Shown here one piece after another: positions 8,501-17,672 of a DNA stretch of 64,000 nucleotides (the stretch's first letter is position 1; every line of letters begins with the position of its first letter). Position numbers and translations under genes: made by a program. Below the pieces are notes generated by a model. The model ran no database searches, was not told the DNA's origin, and saw nothing but the letters and a program-made list of their open reading frames with translations. The stretch is from Pseudomonas sp. MF4836 (GTDB lineage Bacteria; Pseudomonadota; Gammaproteobacteria; Pseudomonadales; Pseudomonadaceae), in the NCBI RefSeq assembly GCF_002018875.1, contig NZ_MVOL01000011.1:62001-126000 (forward strand). Reading direction: 5' to 3'.

Positions 8501-8535
8501 CCGCTGCCGAACACGCCCCGAGCCTTCGGCAGCGG
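8501..8535. terminator. Hairpin between convergent genes
   Basis: CCGCTGCCGAA and TTCGGCAGCGG form an 11-bp stem with a 13-base loop. It fills the gap between the unknown gene and the convergent histidine kinase gene and abuts the kinase stop codon. It is symmetrical and could act on both transcripts, but neither side has a T-tract. Confidence 0.6.
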
Positions 8536-9876
8536 CTACACCGGTAACGTCACCCGTGCTTCCAGGCCGCCGCCTTCGCGGTTGTGCAGGGTCAACTGGC
8601 CGCCGTGCTCGCGCACGATCGCCCGCGCCGACGACAGCCCCAACCCCACGCCGCCGGTGCTTTTATTGCGCGACTGTTCCAGGCGAAAGAACGGCTCAAA
8701 TACCTGTTCCAGGCAATCCGCGGCAATCCCCGGCCCCCGGTCCAGCACGCGGAGGGTCAACTGCTGCGCCCCCTGTTCCAACACAATCTCCGGCTCGCCG
8801 CCGTACTTGATCGCGTTGTCCAACAGATTGCTCATCACCCGCCGCAGCCCCAGGGGCCGGCCGCTGTACACCAGGCGTGGCGGACCGCTGAAAGCGATAT
8901 CAATGGCCTGGTCCCGGTAATCGTCGATCAGGGTTTGCACCAGTTCCGCCAGATCCAGCGGGGTCGCCTGCTCCAGGCGTGCGTCGTCGCGAAAGAACTC
9001 CAGGGCCGAATTGATCATGGCCTGCATCTCGTCCACATCACGAAACAGCCGCTGCTGTTGTTCCGGGTCTTCGATAAATTCCCCGCGCAAGCGCATGCGC
9101 GTCAGCGGCGTCCGCAAATCATGGGAGATGGCCGCGAGCATCTGCGTGCGGTCTTTGATGAAGTGCTGCAATTGCGCCTGCATGGCATTGAACGCCAGGA
9201 TCGCCTGGCGAATTTCATGGGGCCCCACCGGTTCGATCGGCGGCGCGCGAAAATCCACGCCAAACCGTCGCGCACCCTGGGCGAACTGTTGCAGCGGCCT
9301 GGCCAGGCGGCGGGTGGCCAACAGCGCCACCAGGCCAGCGGACATCAGCACCAACAGCATCACGATCAGGTTGCGCGGCCCCTCCTCCAGCCCCCAACTG
9401 CGCGAAGCCGAGGAGAACATCAGCCAGGAGCCATCGCTCAATTGCAGCAGCAACGCATAGCGTCCGCCAGGGCCGGGCCAGTCACTGGGTTGGTAGGCCT
9501 CAATACGCGCCTCCGGCGCCTTGAGCAAACGACGCAGGCCTTCGGAATCCTGGTGGTACTCCGGGTCGTCGACCACTGGCACCTCGATCCCTTGGCGCGT
9601 GGCGTACCAGGCCACCGTCACGCCCCCATCGCTGACCGCCTGGGTCAGGTGTGAACGACTGGCCGGCTCCGAGGCGTCGAGCAGATTGACGATGGAGGCA
9701 ATCCTGTCCACCAGGCCGGACTCGCTCAACGGCGGATACGCCCAGACCCCGGCCAGTTGCACGAACAGCGCGTTGAACGCCAGGGCTGTGAGCATGGCCA
9801 TGATGATGGTCAGGGCGATCCAGCGCTCCACGGTGTCCCGCAGGCGGTAACCCAGCGCCGCCTTGAACCCCTTCAC
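8536..9876 (-). CDS. EnvZ-like sensor histidine kinase
   Basis: The 446-residue membrane kinase has TM1 at about residues 19-41, a periplasmic sensor region of about 125 residues, TM2 at about 168-188, HAMP, and a HisKA box with His252 in AISHDLRTPLTRMRLR. The HATPase domain shows DNAIKYGG, DRGPGI and GVGLGLSSARAIV. It starts at a GTG (9876) overlapping the TGA of the upstream response-regulator gene by four bases, so the two are translationally coupled. The phosphorylation partner is therefore that regulator. The stimulus is unknown. Confidence 0.93.
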   Translation of the reverse strand: MKGFKAALGYRLRDTVERWIALTIIMAMLTALAFNALFVQLAGVWAYPPLSESGLVDRIASIVNLLDASEPASRSHLTQAVSDGGVTVAWYATRQGIEVPVVDDPEYHQDSEGLRRLLKAPEARIEAYQPSDWPGPGGRYALLLQLSDGSWLMFSSASRSWGLEEGPRNLIVMLLVLMSAGLVALLATRRLARPLQQFAQGARRFGVDFRAPPIEPVGPHEIRQAILAFNAMQAQLQHFIKDRTQMLAAISHDLRTPLTRMRLRGEFIEDPEQQQRLFRDVDEMQAMINSALEFFRDDARLEQATPLDLAELVQTLIDDYRDQAIDIAFSGPPRLVYSGRPLGLRRVMSNLLDNAIKYGGEPEIVLEQGAQQLTLRVLDRGPGIAADCLEQVFEPFFRLEQSRNKSTGGVGLGLSSARAIVREHGGQLTLHNREGGGLEARVTLPV

Positions 9877-10583
9877 TGGCGGGTCACGCTGGGGGTGAAC
9901 AGGTAGCCGCCGTTGCGCACCGTGCGAATCATCGCCGGGCGCTTGGTGTCAAACTCCAGCTTGCGGCGCAGGCGGCTGACCTGCACATCGATGCTGCGAT
10001 CAAAGGCGTCGTGGGCGTGCCCGCGCGCCAGGTCCAGCAACTGCTCGCGGCTGAGGATGCGTTGCGGGTGCTCGACAAACACCAGCAGCAGGTCGAACTC
10101 GCCAGCCGAGAGCGGGATCATCACCTGATCCGGCGAACGCAGTTCGCGCCGGGTGACGTCCAACTGCCACTCGGCAAACTGGATCAAGGGCCGTGGCACC
10201 TCACCGAGCAGCGGTCGGTTCTCGCCGGCACGGCGCAGCACGGCACGTACCCGGGCCAGCAGTTCGCGGGCGTCGAAGGGCTTGCTCAGGTAATCGTCGG
10301 CGCCCATCTCCAGGCCCACCACCCGGTCGCTCAATTCCCCCATGGCAGTGAGCATGATCACCGGCGTCGCGTGCAGCAGCCGCAGGCGTTGGCACAGGGT
10401 CAGGCCGTTGTCGCCGGGTAGCATCAGGTCGAGGATGATCAGGTCCGGCAGCTGCTGCGCCAGCGCCGCCCACAGCGAGGCGCCATCGGTGGCGACCGCC
10501 ACCTGATAGCCGTGCTGGACAAAAAACTTCTTCAGCAGCGCGAGGACCTCAAGGTCGTCGTCCACGATCAACAGACTGCTCAC
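9873..10583 (-). CDS. OmpR-family response regulator
   Basis: The 236-residue protein has a receiver domain (acid pocket Asp8-10, phospho-acceptor Asp52 in LDLMLPG, Lys in LSKPF) and a C-terminal winged helix (about residues 135-230, SIDVQVSRLRRKLE and RTVRNGGYLF). It is the first gene of a two-gene operon with the histidine kinase. It is divergent from mlaA with about 170 bases between them, so mlaA is a possible target; nothing in the sequence proves this. Confidence 0.94.
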   Translation of the reverse strand: MSSLLIVDDDLEVLALLKKFFVQHGYQVAVATDGASLWAALAQQLPDLIILDLMLPGDNGLTLCQRLRLLHATPVIMLTAMGELSDRVVGLEMGADDYLSKPFDARELLARVRAVLRRAGENRPLLGEVPRPLIQFAEWQLDVTRRELRSPDQVMIPLSAGEFDLLLVFVEHPQRILSREQLLDLARGHAHDAFDRSIDVQVSRLRRKLEFDTKRPAMIRTVRNGGYLFTPSVTRQ

Positions 10584-10750
10584 CAGCGGGCATCACTTCA
10601 GGTCGGAAAGAGTCGCTATCTAAAACCATTCGGCCCGCTCCGTCATATATTTCAACCCGGTAACAAACCGTCAGCGGCGCAACAAAGCAGACATCTTTGC
10701 GCAAGGTGCGGCTGCCAGGATCGGCGCACTTTCCTGGAGACTGCGCGCTC

Positions 10751-11539
10751 ATGCCCTCACTGACTCACTCCCTGGCCCCGGCCCGTCACGCCGCCCTGCT
10801 GTTGACCCTGGCTTACCTCACCGGCTGCAGCAGCCAGCCGCCAGCCGGCAGCGACCCCTGTGTCCAGAGCGCCACCTCGGTGTACGACCCGGCCGAGCCG
10901 CTCAACCGTGGCATCTTCGCCTTCAACCGCACGCTGGATAAATACGCCCTGGCCCCCGTTGCCCGGGGCTACCGGCAGTTGCCGGATGTGATGCAACAGG
11001 GTGTGCATAACTTTGCCAGCAACTTCGGCGAGCCCAAGGTCCTGATCAACGACCTGCTGCAGGGCAACCCGCAGCGCTCGGTCAACACCCTGGGGCGCTT
11101 TGCGGTCAACAGCACCGTGGGCGTGCTGGGCCTGATCAACGTCTCCGACCCGATCGGCATCCCGCGCCACACTGCCGACTTCGGCCAGACCTTCGGGGTG
11201 TGGGGCATCGGCAACGGCCCCATCGTTGAACTGCCGCTGCTGGGCAACGGCAACAGCCGCGACTCGGCGGGCAAAATCCTCAGCTTCTTCGTCGACCCCT
11301 TTGGCGATCACAGCGACACCGTGCAAACCCTGGGCACCGTGGCCACGGTCGGCGGCATCGTCGACGAACGCGCCGCCCTGCTGCCGTTGACCGACAGCCT
11401 GGAAAAACTGCCCGACTACTACAGCGCCCTGCGCAACGTGGTCGCCGAACACCGCACCGCCTTTATCGAAGAAGGCAAACAGGGGGCCACCGAGCCCGCC
11501 CAGCACCGCTGCCCCGGAGCCACCGCCGATGACTTCTGA
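10751..11539 (+). CDS. mlaA: MlaA (VacJ) outer-membrane lipoprotein
   Basis: The 262-residue protein is the outer-membrane component that removes mislocalised phospholipid and passes it to MlaC and MlaFEDB. A lipoprotein signal peptide ends with the lipobox LTGC. The conserved MlaA body follows: DPAEPLNRGIFAFN, RGYRQLPD, VNSTVGVLGLIN, and FGQTFGVWGIGNGP to ELPLLG. The start ATG at 10751 has GGAGA ten bases upstream. The other mla genes are not in this window. The last codons overlap the next small gene by 11 bases. Confidence 0.94.
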   Translation: MPSLTHSLAPARHAALLLTLAYLTGCSSQPPAGSDPCVQSATSVYDPAEPLNRGIFAFNRTLDKYALAPVARGYRQLPDVMQQGVHNFASNFGEPKVLINDLLQGNPQRSVNTLGRFAVNSTVGVLGLINVSDPIGIPRHTADFGQTFGVWGIGNGPIVELPLLGNGNSRDSAGKILSFFVDPFGDHSDTVQTLGTVATVGGIVDERAALLPLTDSLEKLPDYYSALRNVVAEHRTAFIEEGKQGATEPAQHRCPGATADDF

Positions 11540-11801
11540 ACGCCCCTGCCTGATGCTCCTGCAACGGGTGGCCAAACACGCCGACGCCACCCTGCATTGC
11601 CGTGAAATCAGCCTGCAACTGGCGGCCGATTCGCAACACCTGATCCTCACCCGCTACAACGAACGCTACAGCCCCGAAGGCATGGAATGGGTCGAACGCC
11701 GCCACCGCGTCAGCATCACCGACTTGATGCGCTGGGTGATCGAACACGGCCAGGCGCTGGAACTGGAACACAGCAACGAACCGCGCCGGGTGTCGGCCTA
11801 A
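11529..11801 (+). CDS. Small uncharacterised protein, 90 residues
   Basis: The start codon lies inside the 3' end of mlaA (11-base overlap), pointing to translational coupling. The protein is soluble, without signal peptide, and has the look of a small helical protein with a two-stranded start (ISLQLAADSQHLILTRYNE). I do not recognise a family. Its existence rests on the overlap, GC-rich codon use and an open frame ending just before a hairpin. It could assist MlaA function, but that is speculation. Confidence 0.6.
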   Translation: MTSERPCLMLLQRVAKHADATLHCREISLQLAADSQHLILTRYNERYSPEGMEWVERRHRVSITDLMRWVIEHGQALELEHSNEPRRVSA

Positions 11802-11855
11802 GAGGGGCTCGGGCTTCACCACTGGGGCGAAGGTGACGCCGCCGGGAATTTTGCT

Positions 11856-11878
11856 GGAGGTGGTCATAGGCCACCTCC
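11856..11878. repeat. Hairpin 55 bases after the small gene
   Basis: GGAGGTGG and CCACCTCC flank a seven-base loop, followed at a short distance by GATTTT. It is possibly the terminator of the mlaA transcript. The rest of 11802-12074 shows no gene I can support. Confidence 0.5.
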
Positions 11879-12074
11879 GAAGATTTTCGGCAGGCCAGGG
11901 AAGGAAGTCAGCGGCAAAAACCCATGCGTTCCTGTGTATAGAGCCAGCATGGATTTGTGGCGCCTATGCGCCCAGTGTTTGCGGGTTCACGGGCCCGGCC
12001 GCTGAATTAACAGCAGCACATCAAACCTAGTGCGGGCTTCACACGGCTCAATCGAGGCTTTGACGCTAGATATT

Positions 12075-13235
12075 TCACGCCTCTTCAGCCGACGACGCCT
12101 TTGTCCCCCGTCGAACTTCCCGACACACCACCGCACTCACCGCCAGACACCCCGCTGCCACTGAATACACCCACACCGACGGCGCCACCGGCAATAACAC
12201 GCCGGCCAACAATGGCCCGATCCCGGCGCCGATATCGCGCCACACGGCGTTGGCGGCCAGTGCGCGTACCCGCCCGGGGCCGGGGTGGCGTTCGGCGACG
12301 ACGGTGACCACCAGCGGCAGTTGCAGGGCGCGCAGGATCAGGACCAGGGCGCCGCCGACGATCAGCCAGTGCCAGCCGAAGCCGATCAGGGCGATGGAGG
12401 TGAGCAGGGAGAAGACGATAAGCATGCGGGTGGCGCCCCAGCGTTGTGCGGCAAGGCCGCCGAGGGGGCTGAGGAGCATTTCCGAGACGTAGCGCAGGGC
12501 CAGGAGTACGCCGGCGACCACCACGGCGTCGCCGGCCATCAGGTGTTCGGCTTGCAGCGAGAGGCCGATGATAAACAGGCCGTCGAGCACCAGGCCTTCG
12601 ATAAAGGACCAGACGGCGACGCTGTCGGGGCGTTGAAAGCGCCGGGGCGAGCTGGCCAGGGGGTGGGGTTTGGCCGGGAGGCCGAAGGACAGCCAAAGGC
12701 CGAGCAGCGAGGTAGCGGCCATGACCAGGAAGATCAGGCGCGGGCCGTATTCCACCGTCAGCAATGCGCCCAGGGGCAGGGCCAGCATCGGCCCGGTGGC
12801 GATCAGCGCTCGGGAGCGGCCGGTGCGGCGGGCTGCGCCGCTGGGTTCGGCGGTGGCCATGACTTGGGTCGACAGGTTGAGCGCGGCGTAGGACAAGCCC
12901 CAGCCCAGGCGCAACACCAATAGCCACCAGAACCCGGACAAACTGGCGTAGCCCAGGGCACAGAGCGCGGCGGTGCCGGCGGCCAGCAGGCAGATCGGGC
13001 GGTCGCCGTGGCGCGCATAGAAGCGCATCACGTAGCTGTAGCCAAAGATCCTGATCAAACGGTTGGCCGCCAACAGCAGCCCGGCTTCGGCCAGGCTGAC
13101 GCCAAAGGCTTCGTGCTGCATCGGCAGCAGCAGGTACAAGAGGGTGTCGCCGGGCAGGCAGAGGCCGAGGATCGACGCGGCGCGGGCTGAATCTCGATCA
13201 GTGCTGCGGGTGCTGCTGGGGATGGCATCGGGCAT
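12075..13235 (-). CDS. MFS transporter
   Basis: The 386-residue inner-membrane protein has about twelve hydrophobic segments in two six-helix halves separated by a basic cytoplasmic loop near residues 190-210 (LPAKPHPLASSPRRFQRP), as in the major facilitator superfamily. The ATG at 13235 is used, although no clear Shine-Dalgarno sequence precedes it. The substrate is unknown. The gene is divergent from the LysR gene, 98 bases apart, which is the usual arrangement for a regulator and the exporter it controls. Confidence 0.87.
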   Translation of the reverse strand: MPDAIPSSTRSTDRDSARAASILGLCLPGDTLLYLLLPMQHEAFGVSLAEAGLLLAANRLIRIFGYSYVMRFYARHGDRPICLLAAGTAALCALGYASLSGFWWLLVLRLGWGLSYAALNLSTQVMATAEPSGAARRTGRSRALIATGPMLALPLGALLTVEYGPRLIFLVMAATSLLGLWLSFGLPAKPHPLASSPRRFQRPDSVAVWSFIEGLVLDGLFIIGLSLQAEHLMAGDAVVVAGVLLALRYVSEMLLSPLGGLAAQRWGATRMLIVFSLLTSIALIGFGWHWLIVGGALVLILRALQLPLVVTVVAERHPGPGRVRALAANAVWRDIGAGIGPLLAGVLLPVAPSVWVYSVAAGCLAVSAVVCREVRRGTKASSAEEA

Positions 13236-13333
13236 GGGCTGGGCAACCGGGCAAAGGCGGCCTTCAGGGTGGCGGCAAGCACCCGCGCTGACAAACGCTT
13301 TAATTGCGCCCTATATGTGACTAAATTAGACCC

Positions 13334-14254
13334 ATGATTGCCGACCTCCCCCCGTTGAATGCCGTTCGCGCCTTTGCCGCCGCCGCTCGCCACGAGAGCT
13401 TCAGCCGCGCGGCCGAGGAGCTGCACGTGAGCCACAGCGCGGTCAGCCGCCATATCAAGTTGCTCGAAGAGCACCTGGGGGTGCTGCTGTTCGAGCGCCG
13501 GGTGCGGCAGTCGATACTGACCCCCGCCGGGCAGGCGTTTTATGAGCAGGTCAGCGTGGCCCTGACCCAGATCGCCAGCGCCGCCGCATCGTTGCGCCAG
13601 GGTGCGGCACTGCGCAAGGTGACGCTCAATGTGCGGCCATCCTTTGCCGTGCGCTGGCTGATCCCGCGCTTGCCGAACTTTATGGCGCAACACCCGCAGA
13701 TCCAGCCCGAAGTGGTGACCAGCACCCAATACCCCGACCCGGCGCGGGAAACCTTTGACCTGGTGATTCGGCGCGGTCGGGCCGGCTGGTCGGCGGCGCT
13801 GCAACCGCAGCGGCTGCTGGAGGATGAAATGCTGCTGGTGGCTGCCCCCGCACTGCTGCACAACACCCCGCTGGCCAGCGCCCGCGACCTGGGCCGACAC
13901 ACCCTGCTGACCAGCCGCACCCGTGCCACCGACTGGAGCAAATGGACCGCCCACTGCGGCCTTGCGCCCCTGGGCAGCCCGCCTACCCTGCAGTTCGACC
14001 ATATGCATTTTGTCCTGCAGGCCTGCGTCGATGGCCTGGGCCTGGCCCTGTGCCCGGCCTCGCTGTTGGGCAAGGACCTGGCCAGCGGCCGCCTGGTGTG
14101 CCCGTTGCCGACCTTGCACCAGCCGCTGCCGCGCTATTACTACGCGCTGTCGCCGGAAGCCGGGGCTGACGCCGAGCTGTTTATCCAATGGATGCGCGCG
14201 CAGATCGAGCAGGACGCACGGGATAACGTGGCCCAGGTGCCGGTAGCGCCTTGA
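13334..14254 (+). CDS. LysR-family transcriptional regulator (GcvA-like)
   Basis: The 306-residue protein has an N-terminal winged helix (residues about 6-65: AVRAFAAAARHESFSRAAEELHVSHSAVSRHIKLLE pattern) and a C-terminal periplasmic-binding-like effector domain from about residue 95. The layout matches GcvA-type LysR proteins (LNAVRAFAAAARH and the RWLIPRLPNF motif). It is divergent from the MFS gene and is its likely regulator. The inducer is unknown. Confidence 0.92.
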   Translation: MIADLPPLNAVRAFAAAARHESFSRAAEELHVSHSAVSRHIKLLEEHLGVLLFERRVRQSILTPAGQAFYEQVSVALTQIASAAASLRQGAALRKVTLNVRPSFAVRWLIPRLPNFMAQHPQIQPEVVTSTQYPDPARETFDLVIRRGRAGWSAALQPQRLLEDEMLLVAAPALLHNTPLASARDLGRHTLLTSRTRATDWSKWTAHCGLAPLGSPPTLQFDHMHFVLQACVDGLGLALCPASLLGKDLASGRLVCPLPTLHQPLPRYYYALSPEAGADAELFIQWMRAQIEQDARDNVAQVPVAP

Positions 14255-14380
14255 TGCCGCGACCCGGCTGACAGCAATCAGCGCCCTGCCCGGCACCACG
14301 CACAGCTTGATCTGACAATTCTTCGACATCCTCTACGGTAAGATTCGCGCCTGTGTTTGCCCTGTGAGCCCCGATCGTCC

Positions 14381-16324
14381 ATGCCCCTGACTGCACCTGT
14401 TACCACCGCCCTGCCCCCCGTGCTGGCCGGCCCGCTGCTGCGGCGCCTGCAACCCACGCGCCTGGTGCTGTGGCTGGTGGGGTCGCGGGCGCTGCCACTG
14501 ACGCTGCGCTTGCAGGTCGCCGCGGGCGAGCCGGCGCAGGACATCGCCCTGGACGCCCGGCAGTGCCAGGTGATCGCCGTCGGCCAACAGGCGTTCATCC
14601 ACCTGATCGACGTCACCCTGGAGGCAGCCCTGCCCCAGGACGTCGCCATCGGCTACGACCTGCTGCTCGACCACGGCGATGGCTCCAGCTCCGGCATCGC
14701 CGACTGGGCGCCGCACCTGCTGTACGGCCAGGCGCGCTGCCCGGAGTTTGTGCTGCACAGCCGCCTCGGGCAGTTGCTCCACGGCTCGTGCCGAAAGCCA
14801 CACCACCCGGCCAATGACGGTTTGCTCTGCGTCGACCGCCTGCTGGCCGAGGCCCCGGCGCCCGAGCAGCGCCCAGCCCTGCTGATGATGAGTGGCGACC
14901 AGGTGTACGCCGACGATGTGGCCGGGCCGATGCTGCGGGCGATCCACGCCCTGATTGCATGCCTCGGGCTGTTCGACGAACACCTGGAAGGCGCAGTGGT
15001 GGATGACAGTGCCGCGCTCTACGGCCACCGCGCCAGCTACTACCACCGCGCCGAATTGCTGCCGGCGCTGAAAAGCAACGAGACCCTGCGCGAACGCTTT
15101 TTTGGCGGGGTGAAAAAGCCGATTTTCACCAGCAGCAGCGCCGACAACCACCTGGTGACCTTCGCCGAAGTGCTGGCGATGTACCTGCTGGTGTGGTCGC
15201 CGCTGCCCTGGACCCTGATCGCCCCGTCACCACCGCAGTTGCTGCCCGCAGAGCAGGCCCGCTACCGACGCGAGCAGCAGCATATCGACGGTTTCGTGGC
15301 CGGCCTGGGCGGCGTGGCGCGGGTCATGGCGCACCTGCCGTGCCTGATGATTTTCGACGACCACGACATCACCGATGACTGGAACCTCAGCGCGCAATGG
15401 GAAGAAACCGCCTACGGCCACCCGTTTTCCAGACGCATCATCGGCAACGCACTGCTGGCCTACATGTTGTGCCAGGGCTGGGGCAACAACCCGGACGCGT
15501 TTCCCGCGCTGCTCGAACAGACCCGGGCCCTGAGCGGCACCCCACAGCAAGGGCACCTGAACGCCGCCGCCCAGGATCAACTGATCGATGAGCTGCTGCG
15601 CTTCCAGCACTGGCATTACGTGCTGCCGACCACCCCGGCGCTGGTGGTGCTGGACACCCGCACCCGGCGCTGGCGCAGCGAGTTCAACCTCGGCCAACCC
15701 TCGGGCCTGCTGGATTGGGAGGCCTTGAGCGAGCTGCAACAAGAGCTGCTGGACCACCCTTCGGCGATCATCGTCTCGCCGGCGCCGATCTTTGGCGTGA
15801 AGTTGATCGAGACCGTGCAAAAGGTCTTCAGCTGGTGCGGCTACCCGCTGCTGGTGGATGCGGAAAACTGGATGGCTCATCGCGGCTCGGCCCAGGTGAT
15901 CCTGAATATCTTCCGCCACTCGCGGACTCCGGGCAGCTACGTGGTGCTGTCGGGGGACGTGCATTATTCATTCGTGTACGAGGTGCTGATCCGTCACCGC
16001 AAGAGCGGCCCGAGGATCTGGCAGATCACCAGCAGCGGCATCAAGAACGAATTCCCCCCGGCCCTGCTGGAATGGTTCGACCGCCTCAACCGCTGGCTGT
16101 ATTCGCCGCGCTCGCCACTGAACTGGTTTACCAAGCGCCGACTGATGCGGGTCATCCCGCACATCCCCGAACGTGCCGAAGCCGGTGAGCGGCTGTGGAA
16201 CTCGGCGGGAATCGGCCAGGTTTTTTTCAATGAACAGGGACAACCGCAGCAGATTTACCAGCACAATGCCGACGGCTCGGCGCCGACGCGGATGGTCGCG
16301 CCGGATGAGCCATCCAGCCGCTGA
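14381..16324 (+). CDS. PhoD-like metallophosphatase
   Basis: The 647-residue protein carries the metallophosphatase signatures of the PhoD/alkaline phosphatase D superfamily: SCRKPHHP, MMSGDQVYADD, FDDHDITDDWN and SGDVHYSF, in the expected order and spacing. An N-terminal domain of about 120 residues precedes them. No signal peptide is seen, so it may act in the cytoplasm, unlike classical secreted PhoD. The start is the ATG at 14381; an in-frame TTG/GTG-type extension of eight codons exists but is less likely. The substrate (phosphodiester or other) is unknown. A small membrane-anchored gene follows by about 50 bases. Confidence 0.82.
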   Translation: MPLTAPVTTALPPVLAGPLLRRLQPTRLVLWLVGSRALPLTLRLQVAAGEPAQDIALDARQCQVIAVGQQAFIHLIDVTLEAALPQDVAIGYDLLLDHGDGSSSGIADWAPHLLYGQARCPEFVLHSRLGQLLHGSCRKPHHPANDGLLCVDRLLAEAPAPEQRPALLMMSGDQVYADDVAGPMLRAIHALIACLGLFDEHLEGAVVDDSAALYGHRASYYHRAELLPALKSNETLRERFFGGVKKPIFTSSSADNHLVTFAEVLAMYLLVWSPLPWTLIAPSPPQLLPAEQARYRREQQHIDGFVAGLGGVARVMAHLPCLMIFDDHDITDDWNLSAQWEETAYGHPFSRRIIGNALLAYMLCQGWGNNPDAFPALLEQTRALSGTPQQGHLNAAAQDQLIDELLRFQHWHYVLPTTPALVVLDTRTRRWRSEFNLGQPSGLLDWEALSELQQELLDHPSAIIVSPAPIFGVKLIETVQKVFSWCGYPLLVDAENWMAHRGSAQVILNIFRHSRTPGSYVVLSGDVHYSFVYEVLIRHRKSGPRIWQITSSGIKNEFPPALLEWFDRLNRWLYSPRSPLNWFTKRRLMRVIPHIPERAEAGERLWNSAGIGQVFFNEQGQPQQIYQHNADGSAPTRMVAPDEPSSR

Positions 16325-16375
16325 ACCGGCCCGGTAAAACACCTTCGCCCCTGCCACTTGCGAGCCCCGCTGCTG

Positions 16376-16663
16376 ATGAAAATCCTCTTCACCACCCTGG
16401 CCCTGCTGTTGCTCGGGGTACTGTTCACCGGCACCTACCAGACCATGGAGGACGGCTACGCCGAAACCCGGTTCTTCATCAAGAAGTCGCCGACCCTGCG
16501 TATCCGCTTCGAGAATATTTTTGCCTACGAGGCAGACGACAAGTCCCTGGTCGAACTCGACCACGAGCAACGTCAGCAGGTGATCGATTACTGCCGGTAT
16601 CGCCTGGGCATCGTCACTCAGTTGCAGAGCCAGGAGCAACTGGAGCGGTGCAAGGCGCGATAA
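16376..16663 (+). CDS. Small membrane-anchored protein, 95 residues
   Basis: An N-terminal hydrophobic segment (about residues 3-22) forms a signal anchor, and the rest is charged with two cysteines near the C-terminus. The ATG at 16376 is chosen over an upstream TTG. It lies 51 bases after the PhoD-like gene on the same strand, so a shared transcript is likely. I do not recognise the family. Confidence 0.65.
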   Translation: MKILFTTLALLLLGVLFTGTYQTMEDGYAETRFFIKKSPTLRIRFENIFAYEADDKSLVELDHEQRQQVIDYCRYRLGIVTQLQSQEQLERCKAR

Positions 16664-16733
16664 GGCTCAATCACGCCTCGACTCTCCAGTCGCAATGCCG
16701 GACATCCGCTGCGGCGCGGATGTCGGAGTGAAA

Positions 16734-17600
16734 TCAGCCCGCGCGGTGCACTGGCTTTATCGCAGTCAAAAACTCATTGACCACTTTCAGAACCCACTCT
16801 TTGGCCTTTTGAGTATTGGCCAACTGCGCTTTGTCTGCGTCCTCGACAAAGCCTGGGATATGTTCGGGAGCAAGTTTGACGATAAAAGCGGCGGCATCAT
16901 CGGCGGCAGATCTCTTATTGAACTCGTGCTCCAAACGCGCCATGGAAGCCGCGAATATTGAGCTCTTCATCAGTTGCTGACTGCGCTCCGTCAGTTCAGC
17001 GATGTTGTTCGACTGATTGATGATCAGGAATATATCGAAGGCATCCCGCAAGCGCTTTCCAAAACCAACCGAGCGTCCCTTGGACGAAAGAAAGCCGGCT
17101 TCGGTGGCGAAAGGCACCTTCAGAAAGGTTTCCGTTCCATCCATGGCCAGCCCCGATATCACCTGATACCTGGCTTCTTTTTCAGTGAAGATCACATCCG
17201 TGCCCGGGGTCGCGATGGACTCATAACGCCCCCACTGCATAATCAGGTCGGCTGAATCATCCGCATATTTCCTGTGCAGAAAATCCACATGAAAAATCAT
17301 CGGTTCATTGTTGACCACCAGCTTTCTGTACACCTGGAACGCGTTCTTTGGCGCCCGCATATACCCCGAGTCCTTGACCATTGAGTCCAGAGCCCGAATA
17401 ACATGCTCTTTGCTCAGCGCCGCATTCAAAATGATGTCGACGTCATACGTGCCTGTATGACGAATGGGCTTGGCGTTGAACAGGTAAGGGATCCAGCCGC
17501 CAATCACCGCATAGTCGATGGTTTCACGATTGAGCAACCCGGCCACTTCCAACAGCATGGCCTGCGCTGCTTCCTGTTCGCTTGCAAAGCTATACGTCAT
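16734..17600 (-). CDS. Nucleotidyltransferase-fold protein, AbiEii-like
   Basis: The 288-residue protein looks like a pol-beta-type nucleotidyltransferase. A GGW motif (YAVIGGWIPYLF, about residues 35-46) is followed by HTGTYDVDII (Asp-x-Asp), as in the AbiEii and minimal nucleotidyltransferase families. The rest is helical. The start is the ATG at 17600, with GGAG before it. It has lower GC and more Asn, Lys, Ile and Ser than its neighbours, which suggests horizontal acquisition. No antitoxin or AbiEi partner gene lies beside it. Function is unproven; toxin, defence or house-keeping nucleotide transfer are all open. Confidence 0.65.
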   Translation of the reverse strand: MTYSFASEQEAAQAMLLEVAGLLNRETIDYAVIGGWIPYLFNAKPIRHTGTYDVDIILNAALSKEHVIRALDSMVKDSGYMRAPKNAFQVYRKLVVNNEPMIFHVDFLHRKYADDSADLIMQWGRYESIATPGTDVIFTEKEARYQVISGLAMDGTETFLKVPFATEAGFLSSKGRSVGFGKRLRDAFDIFLIINQSNNIAELTERSQQLMKSSIFAASMARLEHEFNKRSAADDAAAFIVKLAPEHIPGFVEDADKAQLANTQKAKEWVLKVVNEFLTAIKPVHRAG

Positions 17601-17672
17601 GTTCACTCCATCCTTATTGAATAGGGCTTATTGCTGCGGGGGCTGGCACCAGGCGCGGATCTGCTCACTGCA

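Noticed and set aside
8584..9654. Long plus-strand open frame
   Set aside because: It is the antisense shadow of the histidine kinase gene at 8536-9876 and has no recognisable motif.
11463..11867. Minus-strand open frame over the small gene after mlaA
   Set aside because: It covers the antisense of the mlaA end and the 90-residue gene, with no ribosome binding site or known motif.
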